DNA of 10,983 nt, taken from contig CALSCQ010002774.1 of the NCBI GenBank assembly GCA_943704525.1, forward strand, positions 1 to 10,983. The letters are read 5' to 3'. The translations under genes were made by a program, and so were the position numbers. Positions 1-7,636 of this stretch are shown piece by piece (within the stretch, counting starts at the first letter, position 1; each line of letters begins with the position of its first letter). The notes beneath the pieces are model-generated. The model saw nothing but the letters and a program-made list of their open reading frames with translations. It was not told the origin of the DNA and did no database searches. Origin of the DNA: Pigoraptor vietnamica. Its lineage: Eukaryota; Opisthokonta; Filasterea.

Positions 1-322
1 GGGGGGGGGGGTCGTTTGACATTGTAGCCACTGGACACAGAAGGTGCCGGACTCCACATGGCAGCTGCTTATCGCACCAAACCGTGTCTACTTATTCACG
101 CTTGAGTATGAATTGACTAGGCGCACTCTTCTCACATCATTCTGCACGATGTCGTGTGAGGGGTAACATTGCTCAGTGGTCATACTTACCAAGGGCTCAC
201 AGGTGTTCGTTGCGTGATATCCCGCCAGTACAAGGCAAACTTTCGTGTTTTGTATTATGTTGCTGTCTCTTTTTGAGGGCGGGACGCTTCGTCGTACCCT
301 TCGTCGTGTGCTCTCGCAGAGC
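1..322. other. Region downstream of the adaptor, no gene supported
   Basis: It begins with 11 consecutive G. The adaptor stop codon is at 323-325, so the sequence just below it on the minus strand is expected to be 3' UTR. A short inverted repeat (GCTCT / AGAGC at 310-322) sits next to the stop. No AATAAA is visible on the minus strand. A strong donor-like GTAAGTATG occurs on the minus strand at about 180-188, but I found no recognisable exon before it. Open frames here show no family resemblance. Confidence 0.5.
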
Positions 323-859
323 TCAGGGGAACTTTTGCGTAAGCACAGCAAACAGTTTGAGCACTTCGCGCCGGTTGAGATTGCACAGCTCTGCGCGGCA
401 ATACCGTCGCGTGAGTCATAAACCGACAGCAACAGCGTTCCAACAGCAACAACAACGCTTGCCTGTGCACTCAATGAAAAGACCAGAACTACAGCAATCG
501 GCCACCATATAAAGCGCCATTGTGCATCACGCACCCTCGGCGTCAAGCTCCTTCGTCGGCACGCCAACAGAGTCGGCAAACTTGAGGATCGTGTTCCAGT
601 TGTCAATGTGGTGCATCTTGAACGAGGGCTTTTTGTGGTACTTGGGCGGCGCTTGCGATGTGATGGCCTGGTAACGGGACGGGTGTCAGGGATGTGTGCG
701 ATCGCAACGAGATAGCAAGACAATGGCTCAATGTCGCAATTGGCATCTCACCTGCAGTGCCTCGATGAGCACGACCCCGTTCTGAATGCTCTGCGCGATG
801 TCGCTCACGGCGGCGAGTCCGGCGGCCGACAACTTCCCGTTGAGCCATGCGATATAACC
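323..859 (-). other. C-terminal calponin-homology domain, three exons
   Basis: Exons 859-752, 667-535 and 390-323 encode residues 1138-1239. The first gives GYIAWLNGKLSAAGL and IQNGVVLIEALQ, which fit CH helices 1-3. The second gives HHIDNWNTILKFADSVGVPT, which fits the central CH helix. The last coding exon is only 68 bp and supplies the final helix (LCNLNRREVLKLFAVLTQKF) and the TGA at 323-325. That exon was found because the second exon ends mid-domain at a G|GTGCGTG donor. The acceptor AG after 391 restores frame by a phase-1 join and completes a CH domain of about 103 residues, the usual length. The final helix recalls the second CH domain of parvins. Confidence 0.8.
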
Positions 860-909
860 CTACGCAGCGCAATGACTGATGTCAGGTCGCGGAACGGAAG
901 CGGAAGCTG

Positions 910-978
<69 letters not shown>

Positions 979-3900
979 CATACCTGCTCCTCATTGGCCG
1001 TCCCAGACTGACGGCGCTGCAACACGGGCGCAGCCTGTCCCATGAGAGAGAACCCGCCAGCTCCCTCCTCTCCGCCCGCGGGCGCGGCGCCCTCCTCTGA
1101 GCCTTCCGTTGCTGCGCGTGGCTTGAGGCGCGGCGGCGCACCACCGGGGAACATAGGCACCATCGGCTGTGGCCCAACGCCAGGAGGCAGCGGCTGCGGA
1201 TTGTACGACATGGACAGGGCAAGTGAGCACGCACGCAGCGATGTACAGGGAGCCCTTCAGAAGATGCACAAAAACCAGCGACACCGACCTTCTTCGGCGG
1301 CGGCGCTGCTGCCTCTGCCGGTGCGGCAGCAGGGGCTGCAGGCGCGGGCATCGGCGCCCCACCGCCCGGAATGGGTGGCTTCGCGGGCTTCGGAGGTTGT
1401 CCGGGTACCGGTGCAGGCGCCGCGGCGGCGGGCGGCTGCGCAGGGGCGGTCGTCGGGAGTGCAGGCTTGGGTGGGCCGGCCTATACAGGGGATGGACTTC
1501 AGAGCGCATCTCGCATACATTTGCGTGACTGATTTTCTGCAATGGATTGTCGGGATATTTGGGAAGCACGCACATGGGCACACTCACCACTGATCCAGGC
1601 CGCGGTGGCTTGGCAACTTGAGCCTCGCCCGGTGCGTGGCGCGGCTGCGGCGATCCCTGCCCTGGTACTGGCGGCGCGGCCATAGCGGGCTTCGGGGGCG
1701 TGGGCGCGGCCATCGCCGGCTTTGGGGGAGCGGCACCGCCATCCATGCGCTGAGGGGCCTGGGGTGCTGCCATGGCTGGCTTCGGGGGTGGCAAGTCCTC
1801 CTGCGCGGCGACGGGCACGGGCACCGGGGGCGCCTGCATGGCCGGCTTCACCGGCTTGGGCACGGGTACCGGTGCGGGCTCGGCGGGCGGCGCGGCGGCG
1901 GGCTTCGGCGGCAGCGCAGACGGTGCGACAGGCGCAGGCGCAGGTGCCATGGTGGGTGTCGAGCGTGGGGGGAGTGTGGGCGGCCCCTTCGGCGGGGTAG
2001 CTGGAGGCACAGCGGCGACCTGAGGCGGCACTGCGGGCGGAATCTGCGGGATTTTGGGAGGCGCCCCAACGACGGGAGGCGCACCCACAACGGGCGGAGG
2101 CGCACCCACAACGGGCGGTGGGGCAGCCACTACGGGCGAAGGAGCACCCACAACCGGAGGGACTGCGACGGGTGGCGTCGGCAGGGGGATGTTGGGCTTA
2201 GGCACGGGCGGCAGCTGCGGCGGCTTGATTGTCGGTGGCGCCTTGATGGCGGGCGCTGGGGCAGGGGCAGAGGGAGCTTGGGCGTCGTCGGAGGCGTCTG
2301 CCTCGGGTGCCGCGGGGGCGGGGACCGGCGGGAGCACCTGGTTACGAATGGGAGGGGCCTTCGGGATCGTCTTCGACAGAGGGACGGGCTTGGCAGGCTC
2401 GACGGGCGCTTCCTCCGGCTGCGCAGTTGTGAGAGGGTGAGTACGTGCGCGTGCGGAGGAGCATTTAATCCTCGTGCGTGTACAATAGCCGAAAGGAGGT
2501 GGCGGCGGCAAGGTGGTGCATGCGAACCCACCTTCACTTCCGAATGCGACTGGCGGCGAGGCTTCTCAAAGACCATCGAGCGCGCCTTGTCCATGTTGGC
2601 CTTGATCATTCGCCCACACTGCGCACACAAACCACGCATGAGAAATAAATGCCGCATCGCCCTTCCCACGGAAGATTCGATGCTGTGACAACAGAAAGGC
2701 CGCGAACAACAAAATTGTCGTTGAGCACGCACGCATGCACACACACCTTCACGGCCCTCGTGACCGTAATCCATTGAATGCGATCTCGCTCAGAGTCGAA
2801 GCAGATAAAGATGGAGTCCTCGAAAGTCGCCCCGCGTGCCTTGGCCTTCAGGCACACGCAGAACGTCGTCGGCGCCTTGGGCACTTTTCGCGAGTCGCAC
2901 AGATAGGGCTCGTAGTCCGTGAAGAGCGCCAGCGCCGTGCGCTCCTTCTCCTACAATAATAGCCACCACAGCAAACATCAGAACGAATCACGCGGCGAAG
3001 TCGCGAAAAATTGCGCATTCCCCGCGTCCGGGGGTATTGTTTGTGGCGGTTGTGACCGTCCGTGCATGTGAGTGTGGTGCCCATGTGCTTGGTTGCGTCC
3101 GTGTTTTTTTTTTTTTTCTGTTGGAGGAGAGGAGGGTGAAGGGGACTAAATCCACCGACCTTCTTGCCGGAGTTGTAGACGCCACCGGCCTTGAGCGTAA
3201 TCGGCTTCTTCTTCCAGTCCTTCTGCTTGGGCGCGCGCACGTTCACGTTGCTCTCGAGCTCCGGTGGCGGAATTTCCTCCCACCGGTTGAGCGGGAATGT
3301 CAGCGAGTACTTGTTGGGGAAGTTCTTCAGCACCCACTTCCAGTTCGTGTCCTGCGATCGCGCGAGGGGCGACGTGGCGAAAGGCACGTGTCAGCATACC
3401 AACACACAACAACACACCGTCGCCCCACGTGCACAAACACAACGCATACCGCTAGCAAGGCCGCAACACTCACCATGCCCCAAGTCGTGTTGCAGTCAAC
3501 CACATTCTCGTGGTCCTCGAGCGTCCGCTGCAAACCCAGCTCGACGTTCAGCTCCACGAGGCCCCAGTTGGGACCGCCCTCCATGCCGTTCTTCGCGACC
3601 GCCATCAGCGCCACGTCAAACGCCGTCATCGTAGAGTCGATCGGCAGCATCTTGCTTGTGCTGTCCTCGTTGTAAATCTTGACGACGAGCTTCTTCACGC
3701 TCGCCTCGGCCATCTTCGCCATCGCAATCTTGATCTTCTCCTCCTTGCGACGCTGCTTCTCCTCCTCGTTCAGCTCCGCCGTCGGTCGCCGGTGATCGTA
3801 CGTCGAAATTTCGTTCTTCAGCGCCGCCTGCGACTGCGCGCCTGGCGCAGACGGGGGTGCGAGCGCGGCCGCGGGCGCATGCGAGGGCGCAGCAACAGGC

Positions 3901-5261
3901 GCAGCTACCGGCGCCGCCGGCTTGAGCTTCTCGCCCGGCACCGACAGCGCGTCGAGGTCATCAAGCAATGCATCGAGATCGACCTCTGTCGACCGGCTGA
4001 GGAGGACGCTCATGCGGTTCTTGGCGAGGTCCTCAAACGACGGCGGTGGGAGCAGCGCGTCCGCCGGCTGCGATGCACTCTCATCTGCCGCGGGCTCGGG
4101 AGCGTCCGCGTCCTTTTCGAGGAGGGGCTCGGAACCGGTGAACATGATAAAGTTCGTCTCCGTCTCAAACGCAGCGAGATCCAGCACGAGATTGTCCACG
4201 GATATCGACGAAGCCGAAATGGCGGGCGCCTCTTCCGCAGCCTCAGCGGGCGGCGACGACGACGCGGCCGTGCCGGACGCCGAAGGCTCAGACGCCGCCA
4301 GAATGTCCGAGAAGTCGGCCACAGGGATGGAAATCTGGTTGATGAGCGCGTCGAGATCGTCAAAATCGGCGCTCACCTCCGGCGCCGCGACGGGCTCCGG
4401 CACGGGTGCGGGCGCAGGAGCGGGCGCCGGGGCCGGCGCAGGGGCAGCCGCGCGCGAAGGGGCGGGGACCTCCACTTTGGGCGCTGGCGCAGAAACCACT
4501 TTCGGACCTTTGCGGGGCTCTTCCGCCTCGGCCGTCTTCGCAGCGGACGACATGAGGCTGTCAAGGTCATCCTGTGGGTGGAAGGTAGTCGGTGTGGTTC
4601 AGCAATTAGTTGTGAATCAAGGTCAATTTGCAGGCGCAACGAAGAGAGAGACGCACGCACGCACCAAGTTGAAGTCGTCGAGCTCGCCCATGAAGTCATC
4701 CAGCATCGTGTCAATCTTCGAGTCTCCCGCGCCGGCCGCAGCTGCGCTCGGCTCTGGCGCCGCTTCGAGCTCCGCGGCTTCCTCCGCCGCCGCCTGCGCC
4801 GCCGACGCATCAAACCCCGCAAGCACGTCCGACAGCGACAGCGGGCGGTCTTTGGCGGGGCCTGCAGGGGCTGGGCGCGGGACGGGTGCGGCAGCAGGCG
4901 GCTCCTCAACGGGCGCCGGCGCTGGGGCAGCGACAGGTTCCGGAACAGGCTCTGGGACGGGCTCGGGCGCCGGCGCGGGGGCAGCGGGAGCGGGAGCAGG
5001 AGTGGGAGCAGGAGTGGGAGCAGGAGTGGGAGCAGGAGTGGGAGCAGGGGCAGCAGCTGCGGGGGCAGGCGCGCTTTCTGCCAGCTTCTGGATGCTGAGG
5101 ACGAGCTTCTTCTTGTGACCGGCGAGCGTGATGCCGATCGTGTCGAGATCCTCGGGCGTCATTGAAGCCACGACGTCCATGTCGTCAAACCCATTGCTCG
5201 TGAAATTGTCGATGTACTTCTCGAGCTTGAGGCCCGTAAGCCATTCGGCGACGGACCCCAT
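323..5261 (-). CDS. MRL-type (Mig10/RIAM/Lamellipodin-like) adaptor with SAM, RA-PH, proline-rich and CH domains
   Basis: Predicted exons, in transcript order: 5261-4665, 4571-3474, 3351-3160, 2950-2747, 2618-2532, 2418-1588, 1480-1289, 1193-984, 859-752, 667-535, 390-323. They join in frame to 1239 residues. All ten introns are GT-AG; nine are phase 0 and the last is phase 1. Visible domains: SAM at about 4-66; Ala/Pro linker; acidic helix 181-206 like the RIAM talin-binding site; LD-like motifs near 268-280 and 395-409; RA about 488-580, preceded by the basic helix EEKIKIAMAKMAEASVKKLV and containing LEDHENVV; PH about 605-697, followed by an MRL-like extension (AVKCGRMIKANMDKA); proline-rich 727-1130; CH about 1136-1239. 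MRL proteins link Ras/Rap GTPases and membrane lipid to actin and talin, so an actin/adhesion scaffold at the plasma membrane is inferred. The start ATG has A at -3 and G at +4 and directly precedes the SAM fold. An in-frame ATG 24 codons upstream (5331-5333) is less likely. SAM plus CH in an MRL protein is unusual. Family call is firm; exact joins in the low-complexity exons 7-8 are less certain. Confidence 0.85.
860..983 (-). other. Intron 8 of the adaptor, carrying a long TG repeat
   Basis: The 124-nt intron starts with GTATGTCG on the minus strand and ends with TGCGTAG before the CH-domain exon. More than half of it is the dinucleotide repeat listed separately. It joins NEEQ to GYIAWLNG in phase 0. 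Confidence 0.8.
914..976. repeat. (CA)n microsatellite, about 31 units
   Basis: An uninterrupted CA run of 63 nt. It lies inside adaptor intron 8, so the pre-mRNA carries (UG)n just after the 5' splice site. Confidence 0.97.
1588..2418 (-). other. Large proline-rich exon of the adaptor
   Basis: This 831-bp exon encodes residues 727-1003, almost entirely Pro, Ala and Val. It holds internal repeats: PVVGAP-type units at about 814-846 and KPAM(A/Q)AP units at 917-923, 939-945, 959-965 and 969-975. Candidate SH3-type PxxP sites are abundant (for example TLPPRS, ALPPKP). Two LPPVP stretches (755-759 and 795-799) loosely fit an EVH1 ligand, but there is no phenylalanine in the exon, so the FPPPP motif that recruits Ena/VASP in animal MRL proteins is absent here. 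Confidence 0.8.
3160..3720 (-). other. RA domain and start of PH domain (coding segment)
   Basis: This stretch encodes residues about 484-629, across the intron at 3352-3473. The RA part has a basic helix, a strand KLVVKIYNEDSTSK, and the acidic EDHENVV segment shared with vertebrate RIAM and lamellipodin. WKWVLKNFPNKYSL after the intron matches the end of the MRL RA domain and its linker. The PH domain starts near DWKKKPITLKAGGVY and continues in the exon at 2747-2950, which ends with the tryptophan-bearing helix RIQWITVTRAVK. In characterised MRL proteins RA and PH form one rigid unit that binds Rap1/Ras and phosphoinositides; that this copy does so is inferred. Confidence 0.85.
4996..5043. 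repeat. 12-bp tandem repeat, four perfect units
   Basis: The unit GCAGGAGTGGGA occurs four times in a row without mismatch. On the minus strand it encodes Pro-Ala-Pro-Thr repeats in the linker between the SAM domain and the first acidic helix of the adaptor (around residues 73-88). It lies in coding sequence and its length is a multiple of three, so changes in unit number would keep the frame. Confidence 0.9.
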
Positions 5262-5513
5262 CGTTGCTGTGTGTGCGTGCGCGTTTCGCGCCGCAGGTGC
5301 ACGCGTGGCCGGTCGTAACAGCCGAGGGAACACGCGCGGGAAAACACGAGGAAAACCACTGTCTCGCAGGCGATATTAAACGCAACGTATACGGTACCAT
5401 GCACACGCACTCACGGTCCTCTTTCAAAAGAAAAATAAGCACTGTCGTCTGTGTGTGCGAGAGTGTGTGTGTGTGTGTGGAGTTTGCAGGGTAAACACAC
5501 GTCCTACAAATTC

Positions 5514-5521
5514 TATTTATA
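5514..5521 (-). promoter_or_regulatory. TATA-box-like octamer
   Basis: Read on the minus strand this is TATAAATA, about 250 bp upstream of the adaptor start codon. If used it would imply a 5' UTR of some 220 nt. The assignment rests on the motif alone. Confidence 0.3.
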
Positions 5522-5617
5522 ACATCCGAATTCTCCACGCAGAATTTTACCACTTTTCGACCCAATCTCAAATAAATAGTCTCGGCTGACGAAACAATCC
5601 AATTCGTAATTTTCGCG

Positions 5618-5629
5618 CCGAGTACTCGG
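5618..5629. repeat. 12-bp perfect palindrome overlapping an E2F-like site
   Basis: CCGAGTACTCGG is its own reverse complement. It is directly preceded by TTTCGCG, so the two signals share bases. It lies 124 bp upstream of the EBP2 ATG and is a candidate homodimer binding site. Confidence 0.5.
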
Positions 5630-5678
5630 TAAATTATTTCCGAAATCTCGGCGGAAATTTGCCTGTCCAAAGTGCCAA

Positions 5679-5684
5679 CACGTG
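5679..5684. promoter_or_regulatory. CACGTG E-box upstream of EBP2
   Basis: A canonical bHLH/bHLH-ZIP core 69 bp before the EBP2 start codon, in the AT-richer promoter region. Myc-family control of ribosome biogenesis genes through this core is established in animals; its use here is inferred. Confidence 0.45.
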
Positions 5685-5752
5685 CTGGTAGGTCAAGTGG
5701 AACACCTCGAAAGCTAATCTTTCCTTGGCAAGTCTTTTACACTCTATTGAGA

Positions 5753-7530
5753 ATGGCTCCCAAGGCGGCCCCCAAGCGGGCTGCTGGGAATGGCGCGGCG
5801 AAGGCCGTGGCGCAGAAGGCCGGCAAGGAGCTGGTCGTGTTGTCGCGACCCGACGAGTCTGAAGAGTCGGACGGGTCGTGGAACTCTGAGGACGAGGAGG
5901 TCCGCCAAGCCGTGGCGTCGGGGTTGCTGAGCATGGATGCGCCGGACGCACCGAAGAGGCAAAAAATCAATGACAAGGTGGGTGGGGCTTAATTTCTCAT
6001 ATGATTTACTCCGGCGTTGCATTGGAGTTTGAGGACGAATGGTTGGTTTTTGCATGTCTCTGATCGAGTATTCGTTCGGGTGTGTAGGTCGCGTTGCAGG
6101 CAAAGTTGGATGAGATTAAGCTGCCTGAGGATCCGAAGGAGTTTCCGTGGGTCGAAAAGCTGGACATTACGTCGGCGGCGCCGATCGTAATTGAGAATGT
6201 CAACGACGACTTCAAGCGCGAGATGGCGTTGTGGGTGAAATGGCCACCGTTGTCGTTGTCCGCTTTGGTCTATTATACGTTGCATGGGTCATTGATGCCT
6301 GTATTGCCCCTGCACGCGCAGTTATGAGCAGGCGCTTGCGGCCGTGAAGGAGGCGCGCATTCGTCTCGACGCGGCCGGCGTCCCATTCAAGCGCCCGGAC
6401 GACTATTTCGCCGAGATGCTCAAGACTGACGAGCACATGAAAAAGGCATGTGTTCTATCTGCGGACACTATTGATCGACTTGGGCGCCTCTGTGTGTGTT
6501 GCGTTGTGTGCACGAGATGCTAAGCAAAGTTGTCGATTCGCAGGTGCGGGAGAAGCTCGCGACGCAGAAGGAATCGATCGAAAAGTCGCTCGAGGCGAAG
6601 AAGCAGCGCGAGCTCAAGAAGTTCGGCAAGAAGGTTCAGACGAAGGTGCTCGAGGACCGCGCCAAGCAGAAGCGCGACGACATGGAGGCAATCAAGAAGT
6701 TCCGAAAGGGTGCGTGGAAGTGGCGTCCTAGAATGCGTGTGCGTGGGTGCGGTGTGGGCGGTGTGTGTGTGTGTGTGCGTGTGCGTGATTGCGATAGAGT
6801 TTTGGGTTTCGAGAAAGGGCACCTAGTGGCCTTCACTCGTGCGTGTGTGCGCGGTGGGCAATCGCTTAACGTGTTCGTGGCGCGTGGGCAGATCGGACCA
6901 AGGACAGCAAGCCGGAATTCCTTGACGGCGGCGATGACTTTGGTGTGGGTGTGGATGAGGAGGGAGGCGGTCGAAAGCGCAAGGCGTCGGATGCGCCGGA
7001 GCAAAGGTCCGTTTTCAGTCGTCGTCTGCGCTGTCTAGCAACAGCATGTTGCTTGCGTGTGTGCACGCGTGCTAGAATGGTGCGTGCGCACAATTGGCTA
7101 ACTGTGTTTGTGCGTCGACGTTATAGGAATGCAAAGCGCGCTCGCAAGGATAAGAAGTACGGTTTTGGTGGCAGCAAGAAGCACGCCAAGAGTAACACGG
7201 CAGAAAGCGCCGCCGATGACAGTGGCTTCAACCCGTTTAGGAATAAGCAGCTGCCCAAGGGCTTCCAGGTTTGTGCATCTGCTTGTGTACGTGCGTGTGT
7301 TTGAATGTGCGTGCACGCGTATGTATGTGTGCGAGTGCGCCTGTGTGCTTGTGCGCCTGTGTGCTCGTGCGATGTTGCGGTGGATGAATACGAGGCTGAC
7401 GTAGCGCGAGCAGGGCGCAGGGCGGCCGCACAAGGCGGGGGGCAAGCCGGGTGGCAGGCCAGGCGCGAAGGGCGGCAAGGCAAAACGTCCGGGGAAGGCC
7501 GCGCGCCAGAAGATGAAGGCCAGGAAATGA
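5753..7530 (+). CDS. EBNA1BP2: rRNA-processing protein EBP2 (EBNA1BP2 homologue)
   Basis: Exons 5753-5977, 6088-6230, 6322-6445, 6544-6709, 6892-7006, 7127-7268 and 7414-7530 join in frame to 343 residues, close to the human protein and shorter than the yeast one. EBP2 is a nucleolar factor required for pre-rRNA processing and assembly of the 60S subunit. Conserved landmarks: FPWVEKLD (94-101), the DDFKREMAFYEQALAAV block (115-131), the FKRPDDYFAEMLKTDEHMKK block (145-164), KKFGKKVQTKVLEDR (189-203), AIKKFRK (213-219), KYGFGGSKKH (268-277) and a basic C-terminal tail (KRPGKAARQKMKARK). The N-terminus is Ala/Lys-rich, then acidic (ESEESDGSWNSEDEE), as in relatives. The start ATG has A at -3 and G at +4. 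Intron 3 (6446-6543) begins with GC rather than GT; only this donor keeps MKK|VREK in frame. It converges on YAE1 with 106 bp between stop codons. Confidence 0.95.
6446..6543 (+). other. GC-AG intron (EBP2 intron 3)
   Basis: The exon ends AAAAAG and the intron begins GCATGTG; it ends TTCGCAG before GTGCGGGAG. The nearest GT, four bases downstream, would shift the frame. The phase-0 join through the GC donor gives HMKKVREKL, which matches the conserved EBP2 core, so the non-canonical donor is well supported by protein conservation. Confidence 0.85.
7269..7413 (+). other. EBP2 intron 6, GU-rich throughout
   Basis: The intron starts GTTTGTGC and ends GAGCAG. Most of its 145 nt is an imperfect alternation of TG, GCG and TGTG steps. 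The acceptor is fixed by frame: the next exon must be read GGC GCA GGG CGG, giving the basic EBP2 tail; the AG seven bases further on would shift the frame. Confidence 0.85.
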
Positions 7531-7548
7531 GAGTAAATTCCGATTCGT

Positions 7549-7570
7549 TTGGCCATTTTGAAATGGCCAA
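7549..7570. repeat. Inverted repeat, 10-bp arms, 2-nt spacer
   Basis: TTGGCCATTT and AAATGGCCAA flank TG. It lies 18 bp after the EBP2 stop codon, in the gap between two convergent genes, so it is in the EBP2 3' UTR and possibly in YAE1 read-through RNA as well. Confidence 0.9.
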
Positions 7571-7587
7571 TGCTCAGTGTATAAATG

Positions 7588-7607
7588 TCGTCCTAGGTCT
7601 AGGACGA
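7588..7607. repeat. Inverted repeat, 9-bp arms, 2-nt spacer
   Basis: TCGTCCTAG and CTAGGACGA flank GT. Its centre is 38 bp from the centre of the inverted repeat at 7549-7570, and it lies 30 bp downstream of the YAE1 stop codon as YAE1 is transcribed. Confidence 0.9.
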
Positions 7608-7636
7608 GAGGTGTGTTGTGTTTCCGAGGGAAAACT

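Larger units (their letters stand above)
5262..5752. promoter_or_regulatory. Divergent intergenic region between the adaptor and EBP2
   Basis: The 491 bp between the two start codons should hold both promoters. The middle (about 5500-5660) is clearly AT-richer than the coding DNA on either side. It contains a TG-rich stretch (5451-5479), a TATAAATA octamer on the minus strand (5514-5521), an E2F-like TTTCGCGCC (5611-5619), a 12-bp palindrome (5618-5629), an ATTTCCG/CGGAAAT inverted pair (5636-5642 and 5652-5658) and a CACGTG E-box (5679-5684). No protein-coding exon is supported. Confidence 0.6.

Noticed and set aside
180-188. Strong donor-like GTAAGTATG on the minus strand
   Set aside because: No recognisable coding exon precedes it, and it lies downstream of the adaptor stop. 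It could be a non-coding 3' UTR intron, but nothing else supports this.
156-512. 118-codon plus-strand frame in the left region
   Set aside because: No family resemblance, and it covers the last adaptor exon and intron on the other strand.
1618-2688. 356-codon plus-strand open frame, Gly/Arg/His-rich
   Set aside because: Mirror of the proline-rich exon read on the other strand; it also runs through two introns of the adaptor.
3385-3431. Two CACGTG cores
   Set aside because: They lie inside an adaptor intron, singly and without the flanking TCACGTGA; about this many are expected by chance in DNA of this composition.
4996-5043. Regular short repeats as a possible CRISPR-like array
   Set aside because: The units are 12 bp with no spacers and encode a Pro-Ala-Pro-Thr linker in a eukaryotic gene.
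3510-5165. 551-codon plus-strand open frame opposite the adaptor
   Set aside because: It is Arg-rich and lies antisense to exons 1 and 2, which encode clear SAM and RA domains. It has no recognisable domain and arises from GC-rich codons.
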